Source: Beta vulgaris subsp. vulgaris
Lineage: Eukaryota > Streptophyta > Magnoliopsida > Caryophyllales > Amaranthaceae
Assembly (NCBI RefSeq): GCF_026745355.1
Contig: NC_079207.1
Location: forward strand, 36,466,742 to 36,530,741
Length of the DNA stretch: 64,000 nt
Reading direction: 5' to 3'
Every line of letters starts with the position of its first letter. Positions within the stretch are counted from its first letter, which is position 1. The translations under genes were made by a program, and so were the position numbers. Of the stretch, positions 12,501 through 21,530 are shown in pieces. The notes below the pieces were generated by a model that was given only the letters and a program-made list of their open reading frames with translations, made no database searches and had not been told where the DNA came from.

Positions 12501-15500
12501 CCTCAGGTTTAAGCAAAATTTGATGGTATCCCGACTTGAGATCCAATTTGGTGAACACCCTAGAACCATGGAGCTCATCAAGAAGCTCATCAATCACTGG
12601 GATCGGATACTTGTCCGGTATAGTCTCCTTATTGAGAGCCCGATAGTCCACGCAAAAGCGCCAAGAGCCATCCTTCTTGCGCACTAGTAACACAGGACTG
12701 GAGAAGGGACTTGTTGAGGGCCTTATGATGCCGGCCTCTAGCATCTCGGTGATCAACCGCTCAATTTCTTCTTTTTGATATTGTGGATACCGATAGGGGC
12801 GCACCCCAACTGGATTGCTACCCTGCCTAAGAGTGATCTGATGCTCATGACCTCTTTGTGGGGGGAGGCCTGTAGGTTCTCGGAACACTCCTTGGTACTG
12901 CTCCATTACCTGCCTCAAAAATGCGGGTGCCTTCCCTAATGACTCTTCCCCTTGTGGCTCGGGAACTGAGCCACTGTCCAGCTGCCCCATTTCAATCAAG
13001 AAACCTCCCTTCTCCTTGCGGATGGTCCGAATCATGGCCTTCAGAGAGATGCAAGACCGATTTAAAGCCGGGTCTCCCTTCAAGGTGACTTTCTTACCCT
13101 CATAAGTGAACCTCATAGTCTGCTCCTTCCAATTCGTCACCACCGTTCCTAATTTTTCCAACCATTGGATTCCTAAAATCAGGTCAGAATTCCCTAATTT
13201 TATTGGCAAGAAATCCTCATTCAGCTCCAGTTCACCCATCCTTACCTTTACTCCAGTGCATTCTCCCACCCCGAAGATCGAATCTCCGTTCCCCAACGAC
13301 ACCTCGAATCTCCTTGCCTCCCTCACCGGCAGACCCAATTTCTCCACTATCGCCATAGATACGAAGTTGTGAGTTTCCCCGGGATCGACCATAATAACTA
13401 CCTGGTTTCCATCAATCTCTCCCACCACCTTCATAGTTTTCGGGTTGGTAATGCCTACCACGGAGTTGAGTGATACCTCCGCCGTAGGTGGTTCTTCGAG
13501 TTCCCCTTCGTCTCCGAACTCCTTTTCTCCCAATTCTGCTTCGTCTCCCTCTTCTTCGAATGTGAGTAACACACTTAGCTCCTTCTTCCTACATCGGTGA
13601 CCAATGGTCCATTTGTCGTCACACCGGAAGCATAACCCCTTTTCTTTTTTCTCCTGTAACTCACGCTCCGTCAATCTCCTGATTTCTCCTGGTGGTTTAG
13701 GTGGTGGATTTGTACTTCCTGAAGAGTACTGGGTTCCCCAGTTTTTAAGAGGATAAGTTTGCCCAACATTGGGCTGAGTATTAATAAAAGGAGAGTTATT
13801 ACCTCTGTTTTGGGCCCCCCACGTGTTAACTCCTTTGGTGTCACCTGGTCCATTATACTTGGGCCCCCTTGCTATCCTTAATTTCTCCTCGGCCCGCGCT
13901 GCTTGGTCCATAGCTTGATCCAAGGTCAGTGGCCCCATTTGTCTGACTTCGGCCTTCACATCCTCCTTCAACCCATGCAGAAACTGACCCATGAGGATCC
14001 TCTCGGGTATCTGGTCCAGTGGTGCTGCCAACTTAATGAACTGCCGGCGATAGTTGACCACGGTGTCCGTTTGGCGGACGGCGAGCCACTGTTCATAGAG
14101 AGATCCGGAATTGGCCGGCCGAAACTGCTGGAGTACCAATTTCCGTAGCTCCGACCACCTATTTATGGGTCGCCTCCTGTGTTCCCAATTATACCACGAG
14201 AGAGCATCGCCCTCAAGTCCTACCACCGCCGCCTCCATTTTCTCAGCCTCCGTGAGATAATAGAAGTTGAAGTATCGCTCCGCCTTAACTACCCAGTCGT
14301 CCGGCTCTTTCCCGTCGAAGAGAGGCATATCCAGCTTTCTATACCGACGATTTCCACCCCCCGGGCCTCCTCCGCCGGAACCACCGCCGTTATCCCAATT
14401 CCCCCCAAAGCCAGATTCCCCTCTGTCTCCGTTTCTCCCTTCGAAAGGCTCATTGCCGTTGCCACTCCCACCTGGGCCTCCGGCTCCCCATCCATTCCAC
14501 CCCATTCCGCCGCGAGTACCTCCCATAGCTCCCCCGGCACTTCTTCTCCACCCTTGTCCGTCATCATGTCCTCCAGGTCCGCCTCCGGATCCTCCACCAC
14601 CCGGGTTCACCATAAAGGCTCCTCCTCCTCCTGGGTTTTCGACGAAGGTGAAGTCATTTCCTTCCCTTCTCTCCTCCCTATGAGGGGTACGGTCCTCTCC
14701 GGGCCCAAACTCCCCCCCATGGAAGTTTTCATCCTCGTTCCCCTCTTGGAAGGAGGGAGCCCTCCTTTGATTCAATGCGCTTCTGACTTCCTCTTGAAAT
14801 CTATTCTGCCCTGCCCGAAATGCCTCCATCATCCCTTCATGGTTCTCTCTCGTCCTTTCAATCCGTCCCTCTAACCTTTGGATAGAGAGTTCCATACTCG
14901 AGATGATCTGTTGAGTGATTGAAGTTTGCATTTCCGCTGCGGCCTTTGCCACTGCTGTCGCAACTTCTTCCGCCACGGTACTCTTGAGGGTGGTTATCTC
15001 CTCTTCGATTCTATCCATCCGTTGTGCATTTTGGACGGCCGTGGGTGGTGCCATGGATCTTGTGCTCTGATACCAAGTTGTAACAAACTACTTCTACTCA
15101 CTGTTACTGTTAGCACAAAAATATGGAAATAACAAGCAGAAATAATGAAGTTCAGGTTGATAATGGTGTTTGATTGATTATGAAGAACTCTATTACAAGG
15201 TAAGTCAAGGCTTTCGAGAGGCCAAGATCTCTCCCAACTACACAAGGTAATTACTCAATTTCTGGATACCTTAACCCTTCCTCACCTCTCTTATTTATAG
15301 CCACTAGGTTCTTCCTTTTCCTACCCAAGCGCCACCTCACCATACAGCTCATTTAATTCAGAATATTCTCTGCCATTCTCTGATTATCCTCTGTGGGACA
15401 GTCTGAATATCCCCTGCTCCTCCAGGTGACCGTTGCCTTTTTTGTCCTTCTTTACCCCTCTTGCCACGTCTCTGATAAGTTACCAATATTGGCGGGCGTA

Positions 15501-18500
15501 TTGGATTTGTTACATTATTCTCCTACAATTACAGGTTTTAGAAAAGGAGAAAGTTTCCACGAATATAGAACGAGACACCTCCTTCTATCATTATGATGGG
15601 CACCTTGATATTCAGAAAGCTAAAGCTCATCTTAGTATAGGAGATTTCATGTTTCCTGCACATTTGCCTCTTCAGTCAAAAGAGATATGTAGGAAGTAGG
15701 AACAGGATCTTTAGGATGCTAATACCTTTCTCATTATGATGTTTTAAATGAATACTTCTAGCATCATTCTACTAGTGACATTACAAAACTAAATGCCTAG
15801 ACATAAGCTACGTTATCATGACCAAGTGTATGAGAAAATTTTATAGTAAACCTGCTCATGGTACACCTAAGACTATTTTTTGCTTATTGCTCATCTTAAA
15901 TTCTCCAAATAAGCAAAATTCTAATCGCTTCTAGTCACTTCTGCTCATTCGTCCAAATGAGTAACTTTTTCAAATGGGCAAACACTTCTAGTCATTTGAG
16001 AAAATGAGCGAACACTTCTACCCAAATGAACAAACTTTTTCGCTCACAAGTCTTTGCTCATTTTGAAACTGCAACATTGATTTCAAATATGAAACTAAGT
16101 CCACCATTGATGAACTTTGAAACCTCAATATTTGTTTTGCATTGATCAAATTATATTTTCCAGTTCATCAATTTGATTGGCCACAATGAAATAGAAACCA
16201 TGAAGGAAGAAAAAATTTTTGAGGTAAATGAAACAATGAAGGTACGAGAAATCTAAAACTAGTGTTGATTTTTAAATTATCATTTGCATTATCGATCATC
16301 AATTTTTCCCTTCACGCATTTTGGGATTCCTCTCAAATCCGAAATTATTTCCGCCATTGATGAAATTCGAAGCTCCAGTATTTGTTTTTGTCATCCCTTA
16401 ATTTCAATGAAGGTTGCAAACTTCGAGGAGAGAGAAAAACAATGTAGGAGAAGAATTTGAAGGGGAGAAATAATGAAGAAGAGAGGAAATTGGAGGTAAG
16501 AGAACCAATGAAGAAGAAGAGGAGGAAAGAAGAGAGAGAAAAATAAGTGATTATGAATGAGTTAAATTTTGCTCATTTGGATAATTTATTGCCCCTGGGT
16601 GTACCATGCATGTACTACAGGGAGGAGCGCGAAGGTGTTTGAAGAACCCATGTATTTGATTGTCTTATGGATTAAAATTCAAGTAGTTCTGAAACTTAAT
16701 TAAGGTAAATTATTTGCATTCGCACGGCTCCCAGGTTTTCTTTAACAAAATCAATAAACAAAACATTATTGTAATTGAAAATATGATGTGCCACTTTGAA
16801 ACTTTAATTGCTATCATTAGACCATAGAAACTACAGTATAACTTCATTTGTGAAGAACTTTGTTGATGTACTCCTGTTTCTCCAAGGTCGGATAGTATAG
16901 CAAGACAAACAATACAACCACTTCACCTACCCGTCAATGGTGGAAATTAGTCGCAGCCTATGTGTCACATCAACAGAAATTCAGTAGCACATTCGACTTA
17001 CCAGAGAACATGGCCTGACATGAGTACATCGAAAATGAAGAGTACATGAAGACAATCCCATATCACCTTACAACAAATTTCTATACTTCCACTATCTTTA
17101 GATAATTGGTGCACCTATCTGTTTCCCATTCTTCTAGATATCTAAACATACAGCACACACCCCCTTTTAGTTTTCGTTAGAAATAAATAACTTTTTTCTG
17201 GATGTCTACTAATATAATACTTCTCTTCCTCTGTTCAATCATAGGTGCACCTAATCATCATCCATTATGTTAGATTGCACAACCTACATGTCTCACACAA
17301 GCCCATATCATCCATATGCATTAGTGCATTTTCTACACATGTGCAGAACTATTACACTAATCTTTGCACATCAATGCATACTACATCAAAGACTACGTTG
17401 GTGTGAGCCGGGAGTGTTTCAAAATGGATATCGTCCAATGAGTGTATTGTTAGAGTTGGATAAATTCAATGGAGTTCTTGTTAACTGCAAAAGCATCACT
17501 AGTTGATGTTTCTATGAAGCAAAACTCTCTTTTGTTAGGTATTATATTCATCATAAAAGACAACTCTAAAATCTATTCTACTGTGGACACTATGGTCTAT
17601 GAGAATCACATTGGCGTTCTTTAAACTTCATTTGGATAGCAACGAAGGAGGAAAAGAAAGGAGAGGGAAGGAGATGAAAAGGGAGAAAAGAGTGAGCTTG
17701 CATGGTCTATAAATTCTTCAAATTCCTATTCCCTTCCCTTACCCCATATTGTATCCAAATAAGGGAAAATGTGTCCCTCCCTTTCATCCAAATCCCTATT
17801 TGAACAAACTATTAATATAAGAGGAATACTAATAGTAATAAAAGCAATGTAATAAGGAAAAGGCCAACCACCATCATCTATTTCCACTGCATATATTTCC
17901 ACATACACCACTTCAATGTCCAACCACCATCATCTATTCCTAATTTGAGCTTCACCTGCCAATGTTACTTTCTCGGTGTTCAACAAACAACTAGTTCTGA
18001 TGAAATGCCAGACATAAGCAAAAACAAAAAACGGAACTACAAACAAAGTTACATACACGTTCATAAGAAAGGGAAAATGATTCTTAATAACGCTCCTAGA
18101 ACATACTCTGAAATTCATTGGCTAAAAGGACTGGTGATTGGAAGATTCAAAAGTCGCTACAAGAACATCTTGGGTATAGTGGTAAGCTGGTACATAAATC
18201 AACAAAAAAAAAAAAAAAAAAAATTAAACCACAGATTCTTTTTTGCTCTTCTCTATGGCATCAACAATCTAATGCAAATAAAAGGCACTACCCTGTGGCA
18301 TTGGTTATGTATTAATGAGCCACAAATTGGTTTTACTTCATAAGTTGCCATTGTTGTATATATTAAGGGCGCGTTCTCTTCACCTTGAAATATAAGTTTC
18401 AGTCTAATAAGTTCATAACGCACCCCTGTAATCTACTTTTCGCTAACTCCCGCCCACCAAAAGAAGAAACAATCACAGATACTCCTTAACCAAACAACAT

Positions 18501-18955
18501 AGAATTCATATCATTATATCAACAAAAACAACAACAAAAAAAAAAAAAGAAGAAAATCAATTGAACAAATAAGCCATCAAAAGATAATATAAAATTGAAT
18601 ATTTACAATAAGTAAACTGAGAAACTCAAATGTGTAATCCAGAATCAAGCTAATCAGAAGGTAAAAGAAAAAAAAAAAGAGGGGTAAAGTCATTACCTTG
18701 TGTATCTTCAAAAGGTGAGCTAATACCAACACTGCCTGAAAATTGATCATTTTCCTTCAAATCTTCAACCGCAAAACAAACGGTCCTCCTACAATTTCTA
18801 GGAGATTTTTTAGTAGACAAAGTGAACTTTTCTGTATGGTTTGTTAAGTGGAGAAATTGGGGAAAAATTCGATGCTTTAAATTGAGAGGTAAAGAGTTTA
18901 AACAGCAGGCGCTGCTATTGAGATGTAGCTGAGACATTAGAGCACCACCACTCAT
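1983..18955 (-). CDS. TATC: Sec-independent protein translocase TatC, chloroplastic (four coding exons)
   Basis: TatC is the multi-span thylakoid-membrane subunit of the ΔpH/cpTat pathway. Together with Hcf106 it forms the receptor for twin-arginine signal peptides and works with Tha4 to move folded proteins into the lumen. Exons on the minus strand are 18955-18697, 8145-7862, 4531-4241 and 2192-1983 (259+284+291+210 = 1044 nt, 347 aa plus stop). All three junctions are GT-AG and phase-consistent. Residues 1 to about 70 are Ser/Arg-rich and acid-poor, as in a stromal transit peptide. The family signature [10 protein letters not shown] starts at residue 121. Six hydrophobic segments follow, with conserved stretches such as [35 protein letters not shown] and [15 protein letters not shown]. 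The protein ends [11 protein letters not shown]. Length matches plant TatC (about 340 aa). The introns are unusually large (10.6, 3.3 and 2.0 kb) because of transposons. Confidence 0.95.
3303..3319. repeat. (GA)n microsatellite
   Basis: A short run of about eight GA units in TATC intron 3, just upstream (plus strand) of the ATAC array. Confidence 0.85.
3439..3527. repeat. (ATAC)n tetranucleotide microsatellite
   Basis: About 22 nearly perfect ATAC units with one early variant (aaat), inside TATC intron 3. Perfect arrays of this length are usually length-variable between individuals. Confidence 0.95.
4241..4531 (-). CDS. TATC: TATC coding exon 3
   Basis: The acceptor is TGCTTCAG|GTTTCAGG and the donor is TTCCAG|GTAATG. 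The exon is in phase 0 at both ends and covers about residues 182-278, from [12 protein letters not shown] to FSTGLSFQ. It includes three hydrophobic helices and the loop around [12 protein letters not shown]. Confidence 0.95.
4532..7861 (-). other. TATC intron 2
   Basis: Noncoding, containing a decayed RTE-type LINE in its middle (separate entry). I recognise nothing in the rest (4532-6300 and 7340-7861). Confidence 0.85.
6330..7330 (-). mobile_element. RTE-clade LINE remnant (reverse transcriptase 3' half)
   Basis: Translating the minus strand piecewise gives hallmarks of plant RTE-type LINE reverse transcriptase: [20 protein letters not shown] around 7010-6950 (FADD catalytic box), then SECWAI and MLRWMPGYT at about 6615-6510, and a Lys/Arg-rich tail at about 6430-6340. 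Frames shift several times and stops are present, so it is dead. It has the same orientation as TATC and lies in its intron. The 5' end is lost and the 3' boundary is not clear. Confidence 0.75.
7862..8145 (-). CDS. TATC: TATC coding exon 2
   Basis: The acceptor is ...CATGGCAG|ATGAAC. The first two bases complete the split Asp codon. This exon encodes the stromal FDHLEELR motif and transmembrane helix 1 and ends FFFTTLK. The donor is AAAG|GTCGAG, so GT is followed by CG, which is weaker than the plant consensus. The ATG that falls at the acceptor is not the true start. Confidence 0.93.
9642..10078 (-). repeat. 3' LTR of the intronic chromovirus
   Basis: Downstream LTR on the sense strand. 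The gag-pol reading frame continues into it for about 160 bp before its stop at 9916-9918. A weak purine-rich stretch (gggaccggggtaa) precedes it on the sense strand. Confidence 0.96.
9916..15054 (-). CDS. Gag-Pol polyprotein with chromodomain (chromovirus)
   Basis: Uninterrupted 1712-residue frame. In order: an N-terminal coiled-coil, a Gly-rich linker (about 130-235), a Gag domain (about 240-400), a zinc-knuckle variant [14 protein letters not shown] (about 474), protease (about 556), reverse transcriptase with FFDDILVYS (about 902), RNase H with LETDASGYG (about 1045), integrase zinc finger (about 1240-1278), integrase catalytic D-D-E (DFIEGLP, SDRDRIF, and the E of [12 protein letters not shown]), and a chromodomain near residues 1615-1650 ([20 protein letters not shown]). 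Such chromodomains direct integration towards heterochromatin. The protease site reads VDPGETHNF where relatives have D-S/T-G-A, so activity is doubtful. The ATG at 15054 follows the PBS by only 9 bp. It ends inside the 3' LTR. Confidence 0.95.
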   Translation of the reverse strand: MAPPTAVQNAQRMDRIEEEITTLKSTVAEEVATAVAKAAAEMQTSITQQIISSMELSIQRLEGRIERTRENHEGMMEAFRAGQNRFQEEVRSALNQRRAPSFQEGNEDENFHGGEFGPGEDRTPHREERREGNDFTFVENPGGGGAFMVNPGGGGSGGGPGGHDDGQGWRRSAGGAMGGTRGGMGWNGWGAGGPGGSGNGNEPFEGRNGDRGESGFGGNWDNGGGSGGGGPGGGNRRYRKLDMPLFDGKEPDDWVVKAERYFNFYYLTEAEKMEAAVVGLEGDALSWYNWEHRRRPINRWSELRKLVLQQFRPANSGSLYEQWLAVRQTDTVVNYRRQFIKLAAPLDQIPERILMGQFLHGLKEDVKAEVRQMGPLTLDQAMDQAARAEEKLRIARGPKYNGPGDTKGVNTWGAQNRGNNSPFINTQPNVGQTYPLKNWGTQYSSGSTNPPPKPPGEIRRLTERELQEKKEKGLCFRCDDKWTIGHRCRKKELSVLLTFEEEGDEAELGEKEFGDEGELEEPPTAEVSLNSVVGITNPKTMKVVGEIDGNQVVIMVDPGETHNFVSMAIVEKLGLPVREARRFEVSLGNGDSIFGVGECTGVKVRMGELELNEDFLPIKLGNSDLILGIQWLEKLGTVVTNWKEQTMRFTYEGKKVTLKGDPALNRSCISLKAMIRTIRKEKGGFLIEMGQLDSGSVPEPQGEESLGKAPAFLRQVMEQYQGVFREPTGLPPQRGHEHQITLRQGSNPVGVRPYRYPQYQKEEIERLITEMLEAGIIRPSTSPFSSPVLLVRKKDGSWRFCVDYRALNKETIPDKYPIPVIDELLDELHGSRVFTKLDLKSGYHQILLKPEDTHKTAFRTHEGHYEFLVMPFGLTNAPATFQSLMNEVFRPFLRKFVLVFFDDILVYSANEKDHECHLGMVLQTLEANQLFVNLKKCEIGLPEVAYLGHKVSGEGVAADYEKIRAMVEWEPPKNLKELRGFLGLTGYYRKFVAHYAHIAQPLTAQLKKDAFGWTEEADQAFRALKTAMTNTPVLALPNFKIPFILETDASGYGVGAVLMQNNHPIAFYSKLLGPRSQARSVYEKELMAICLAIQKWRHYLLGRHFIVRTDQQSLKFIMQQREIGSQYQRWVSKLMGLDFEIQYKPGPSNNVADALSRKHSGEVELGSTECRQEVDWEELCQEIKQDQTLQKITAEVQEDPGAHPYFSVVEGRLLYKGRVVIPQNSVFVQSLLEENHDSPTGGHSGDLKTYLRLATSWYWVGMRGDVTKYVRRCGVCQQFKATNLSPAGLLQPLPLPRLVWEEITMDFIEGLPRSKGCDTVFVVVDRLTKYAHFLTLKHPFTAYTVAGVFIKEIVRLHGFPSSIVSDRDRIFMSLFWKELFRLHGTTLKRSTAYHPQTDGQTEIVNKCLEAYLRCFTSGQPRQWATWLHWAEFWYNSSPHLSTKITPFKALYGRDPPQLIRLGRGHTAVDSVETLLLEREAILDDLRLNLIKSQQRMSKYANQKRRQEAYEIGDRVYLKLQPYRQQSLARRPFEKLAPRFYGPFTITQRIGAVAYKLALPPHSKLHPVFHVSQLKKAVGEVQAVAELPSNISSDLEWLAEPEAVLDIRTVGSPSSPRVEVLIKWQQSSNFEATWEEFHSIQRRFPHFHLEDKVSVWDRGNVTNPIRPPILVTYQRRGKRGKEGQKRQRSPGGAGDIQTAGTEDNQRMAENILN
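15064..15075 (-). other. Primer-binding site (initiator tRNA-Met type)
   Basis: On the minus strand TGGTATCAGAGC lies three bases inside the end of the 5' LTR. This is the usual plant retrotransposon priming site complementary to the initiator tRNA-Met 3' end. Confidence 0.93.
15079..15514 (-). repeat. 5' LTR of the intronic chromovirus
   Basis: On the element's sense strand this is the upstream LTR. It matches the other LTR base for base except at one small site (around 15393-15401, ctgtgggacag against ctgtcccagcag in the partner). A TATA-like tatttata is present near 15290-15300. Confidence 0.96.
15861..16604. mobile_element. Small terminal-inverted-repeat element (non-autonomous, class uncertain)
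   Basis: The ends gtacaccta (15861) and gggtgtac (16604) are inverted, both flanked by catg. The subterminal parts share inverted words such as caaatgagcaaaattt. The left 200 bp is packed with variants of aaatgagcaaacacttct. There is no coding sequence. The catg flank is itself palindromic, so a target duplication cannot be proved. Confidence 0.45.
18697..18955 (-). CDS. TATC: TATC coding exon 1 (transit peptide)
   Basis: The ATG is at 18955-18953. This exon supplies residues 1-86, starting [15 protein letters not shown]. The Arg/Ser-rich stretch ([13 protein letters not shown]) marks the likely transit-peptide end. It ends CAAG|GTAATG, leaving one base of a split Asp codon. A second in-frame Met lies at residue 7. 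Confidence 0.92.
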
Positions 18956-19363
18956 GCTTATTGCTTAGGCGTCCTCAATATCACCAGAATATCAGAAACA
19001 GATTTTGCCACCAATGCTTATTTTGTTTAAATAATTACGGTTAAGGAAGGCTATACCGCTATATGGCCTACGAGGAGCCGCGTGCCGCGTAAATAACAAG
19101 GAATCACTATTACTTTTATAGTTTTATGTGACTACAAGGGTGATGTGGTCATTACTCGTTCGGATTAGGTTCAGGTCCACTCATTTTGGACTTGCTTTAA
19201 TTCTTTGAATAGTGTTTCTTTGATTTAGATTGAAATGAAGTTGTGCCTTATGACGTTGGGTCAAATTGGGGCTATTTCAAGTTTGGTGTATGTGTATGTT
19301 GTATGCGTGATCTTGTAAGTTTGAACACCTTCAAATCTGTTTTGAGGATTATATCTATGCATT
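18956..19363 (-). promoter_or_regulatory. Upstream region of TATC
   Basis: The 5' UTR and promoter of TATC should lie in this roughly 400-bp non-repetitive stretch, because a LINE tail begins at 19364. I see no strong TATA box close to the ATG. This is positional inference only. Confidence 0.4.
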
Positions 19364-20485
19364 CTTTTTTTTTACGCAAATGAGAATAGCATTAATTAAA
19401 GAGCCATATTAAGGATTAGGGTTTTACAAAACTACAAAAGCATGCTAGTCATATACCAAGTGCCAATTAAAATAGATGACAAATCTTACAGTATAAAAAA
19501 GGCAAAAACAAACTAGAAATCCAACATCTAAGAAATACAAACGCAACAGTCACCCACTGGTTAAGAGTTCGAGATAGTGATAACTGGAGTACCCTCCAAG
19601 GGAACACCCGTTGGATAAGAAATATGTTGGTTAGTAGAGGTAGAGGCTTCCCCTGCTGAAAGGATATGAATAGGAGTATGCATCACCTTCAGATCAGAAT
19701 CATAAGCTTTCACAGCATCCATAGAGACAACAAAGTGAATCTTTTAATCTTCTTTCATTTGAAGACCGAATTGAGCAAGGCGATGAGCTACTCGATTACC
19801 ATCTTTTCTAATGTGTTTGAAGTGAACAATCCAATTATGGCCCAAAAGAGTGATAGCATCACCCAAAGCCGCACTAAGTTCATGATTAAGATAATAATGT
19901 CTAGAATTGTCAATCATGCTCTTTAGAGAAAGAGCATCTGACTCAAGTTCCAACTGAGAAACATTATAATTTTGAGCCAATTTCAAACCTGTCCAGATGG
20001 TAAGAAGTTCAGCAGCCAAGGGAGAAGCAACATGGAATTTAGTTGAGAACCCAACATACCAATGACCATTACAACGCCTTAACATCCCTCCACCACCAGC
20101 CTTATCTGGTCCAATTCAATTGCGATCAGTGTTGAGTTTCATGAAATCAGGTTGAGAGTGAATCTAGTGATGGTTCAACATTGTGAACTTCGGAATGGAA
20201 AAGTTTGTGGATCTCTGAAAAAATTGTTAGTGATGCACATTTGTCATTGAAAAATTAAAAACAGCTTTGTTGCGATATATCCAAATGTGCCACAAGCAAA
20301 TATCAAAAGTTTCCAACCAATTTTTATCATGAGAAATGTTGAAAATAAGCCAATCCAATCAGTTTGAATTAAAGAACAAACAAAATTAATATCAGACATG
20401 GCCATTCCTTTGTAAAAATAATCATCTTCCAAAGAGCGCTGGTGCTAGGACAACCACGAAAAAGATGCAAATGAGTCTCATTCAC
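19364..20485 (-). mobile_element. L1-type LINE, 3' portion
   Basis: On the minus strand a poly(A) tail (nine to ten A, complement of 19364-19372) follows a decayed ORF2 C-terminus. From 20485 down there is a zf-RVT-like segment (HLHLFRGCPSTSALW in frame), then a broken segment reading WHIWIYRNKAVFNF across frames, then an RNase H-like domain (19744-20085). The 5' side is cut by a CACTA end at 20486. An upstream piece of the same kind lies at 22217-22466. Confidence 0.78.
19744..20085 (-). pseudogene. RNase H-like domain of the LINE (ORF2 C-terminus)
   Basis: The open stretch encodes an RVT_3-type RNase H fold as found at the end of plant L1 ORF2 proteins: AAELLTIWTGLKLAQ (catalytic E region), LELESDALSL (catalytic D), and a terminal HIRKDGNRVAHRLAQFG (catalytic H/N region). 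It is only the C-terminal end of a broken ORF2, not a free gene. Confidence 0.8.
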
Positions 20486-21530
20486 TAGTAGAATAAATGC
20501 TTATTGGTGCGGTCATTAAGTGGCCTATTCCGGCGGTTTTAGCCGCGCAACAATTACGGGGGCAGCAATAGATAATTAATATATTGATGCGGTTTTAAAC
20601 CACAACAATATTTGAACATATTGCTGCGGTTTCTAGGCAAAACCGCAACAATATGTTCATTTTTTATTTAAAAAGTACAACTAACGTATTGCTGCGGTTT
20701 TGGCTAGGAACCGCAGCAATATCTTGGTCTATTGCTGCGGTTGTTGCCCAAAATCGCAGCAATAGGTACCGGTACAGGCGATTTTTTTTTTCATTTTGCA
20801 ATTAAATTTGATAGAATAAAACAGACAACTAACCCATAGACTATTGCAACACTACAATAACAATACAAAAGTAACTAAATCAAACCATCATATATTTAAT
20901 AAAATTAATATTACAAACCCTAATTACAAAAATATATAAAAAAATGAAAACAGATCTAATAAGGAAAAAAATTAAAAAACGAAAAAGAAAAAAAATTAAA
21001 ATACAGAAGTACATAAAATTAATAAAGAAAATTAAAAATTAAAAATTAAAAGAAAATGAAAAAATGAGATTAGATCTTGAAAACAACAAAGATGGTGAAC
21101 GACGGCCAAAACAGACGACCAAAGATGGTGAACGACGGTAAAAACTCAAGACTAACGACGACCAAAATAGACGCACGAAGATGGTGAACGAAGGCCAAAA
21201 CAAACGAATGAAGATGGTGAACGACAGCCAAAACAGACGACCGAAGATGGTGAATGACGGCCAAAACAGACGGACGAAGATGGCGAACGACGACCAAAAC
21301 ACGACGGCGCTGGTGCGAACAAACTCGACGACGCGAGGCAAACGACGTGGGGAGAACGAACTCGAGACGACGAAAGTCGTCTCCACCACAAAACAGATCA
21401 AGGTCTTCGTCGAAATTATTTGAATCGAGACGAAAAAAACAAACAAAACAGATATGAGAGTCTTCCACAAAACAGATTGCGGTCTTCGTCTCCACCACCG
21501 TCGAAGATGAAGGGTGAGGTGAGAGGAGTG
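20486..21530. mobile_element. CACTA (En/Spm) element, one terminus plus body
   Basis: It starts cactagtagaataaatgc directly after the LINE. Within 300 bp come several direct and inverted copies of attgctgcggtttt and aaccgcagcaat, the subterminal repeats typical of CACTA ends. No transposase is visible. The opposite terminus is not found before the hAT-like element at 21531, so it is truncated or lost. Confidence 0.7.
21086..21300. repeat. 33-bp minisatellite
   Basis: Six or so imperfect copies of a unit containing aagatggtgaacgacggcc and caaaacagacga. Because 33 is divisible by three, long open frames arise on both strands (for example repeats of FTIFxRLFWPS on minus). These are by-products, not genes. 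Confidence 0.85.

Larger units (their letters stand above)
9642..15514 (-). mobile_element. Full-length Ty3/gypsy chromovirus in TATC intron 1
   Basis: The element is 5873 bp, bounded by near-identical LTRs (437 and 436 bp) that start TGTAACAAATCC and end GTTTGTTACA on its sense (minus) strand. The 5-bp target duplication ttatt sits at 9637-9641 and 15515-15519. A primer-binding site matching initiator tRNA-Met and a single gag-pol frame with a C-terminal chromodomain make it structurally complete. It resembles the compact Reina-type chromoviruses; clade assignment is inference from size and layout. Intact LTRs, TSD and ORF indicate a recent insertion. It lies in sense orientation to TATC, so its LTR promoter and poly(A) signal face the same way as the gene. 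Confidence 0.97.
8146..18696 (-). other. TATC intron 1 (10.6 kb)
   Basis: More than half of this intron is one full-length chromovirus (9642-15514). The stretch 8146-9636 shows nothing recognisable. After the retroelement comes a 744-bp inverted-repeat element (15861-16604). From 16609 to 18696 I see only AT-rich sequence, a 20-base A run near 18206 and scattered low-complexity DNA. Confidence 0.88.

Noticed and set aside
14179..14874. 231-codon plus-strand frame (and the 138-codon one beside it)
   Set aside because: Antisense shadow of the Gly-rich part of the chromovirus gag.
9916..15054. Endogenous pararetrovirus
   Set aside because: A tRNA-Met site is shared, but LTRs with 5-bp TSD, integrase and chromodomain are present and there is no movement-protein region. 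It is a Ty3/gypsy retrotransposon.
17630..17815. MITE with catttggat ... atccaaat inverted words
   Set aside because: Inverted similarity is short and interrupted, and no target duplication is visible.
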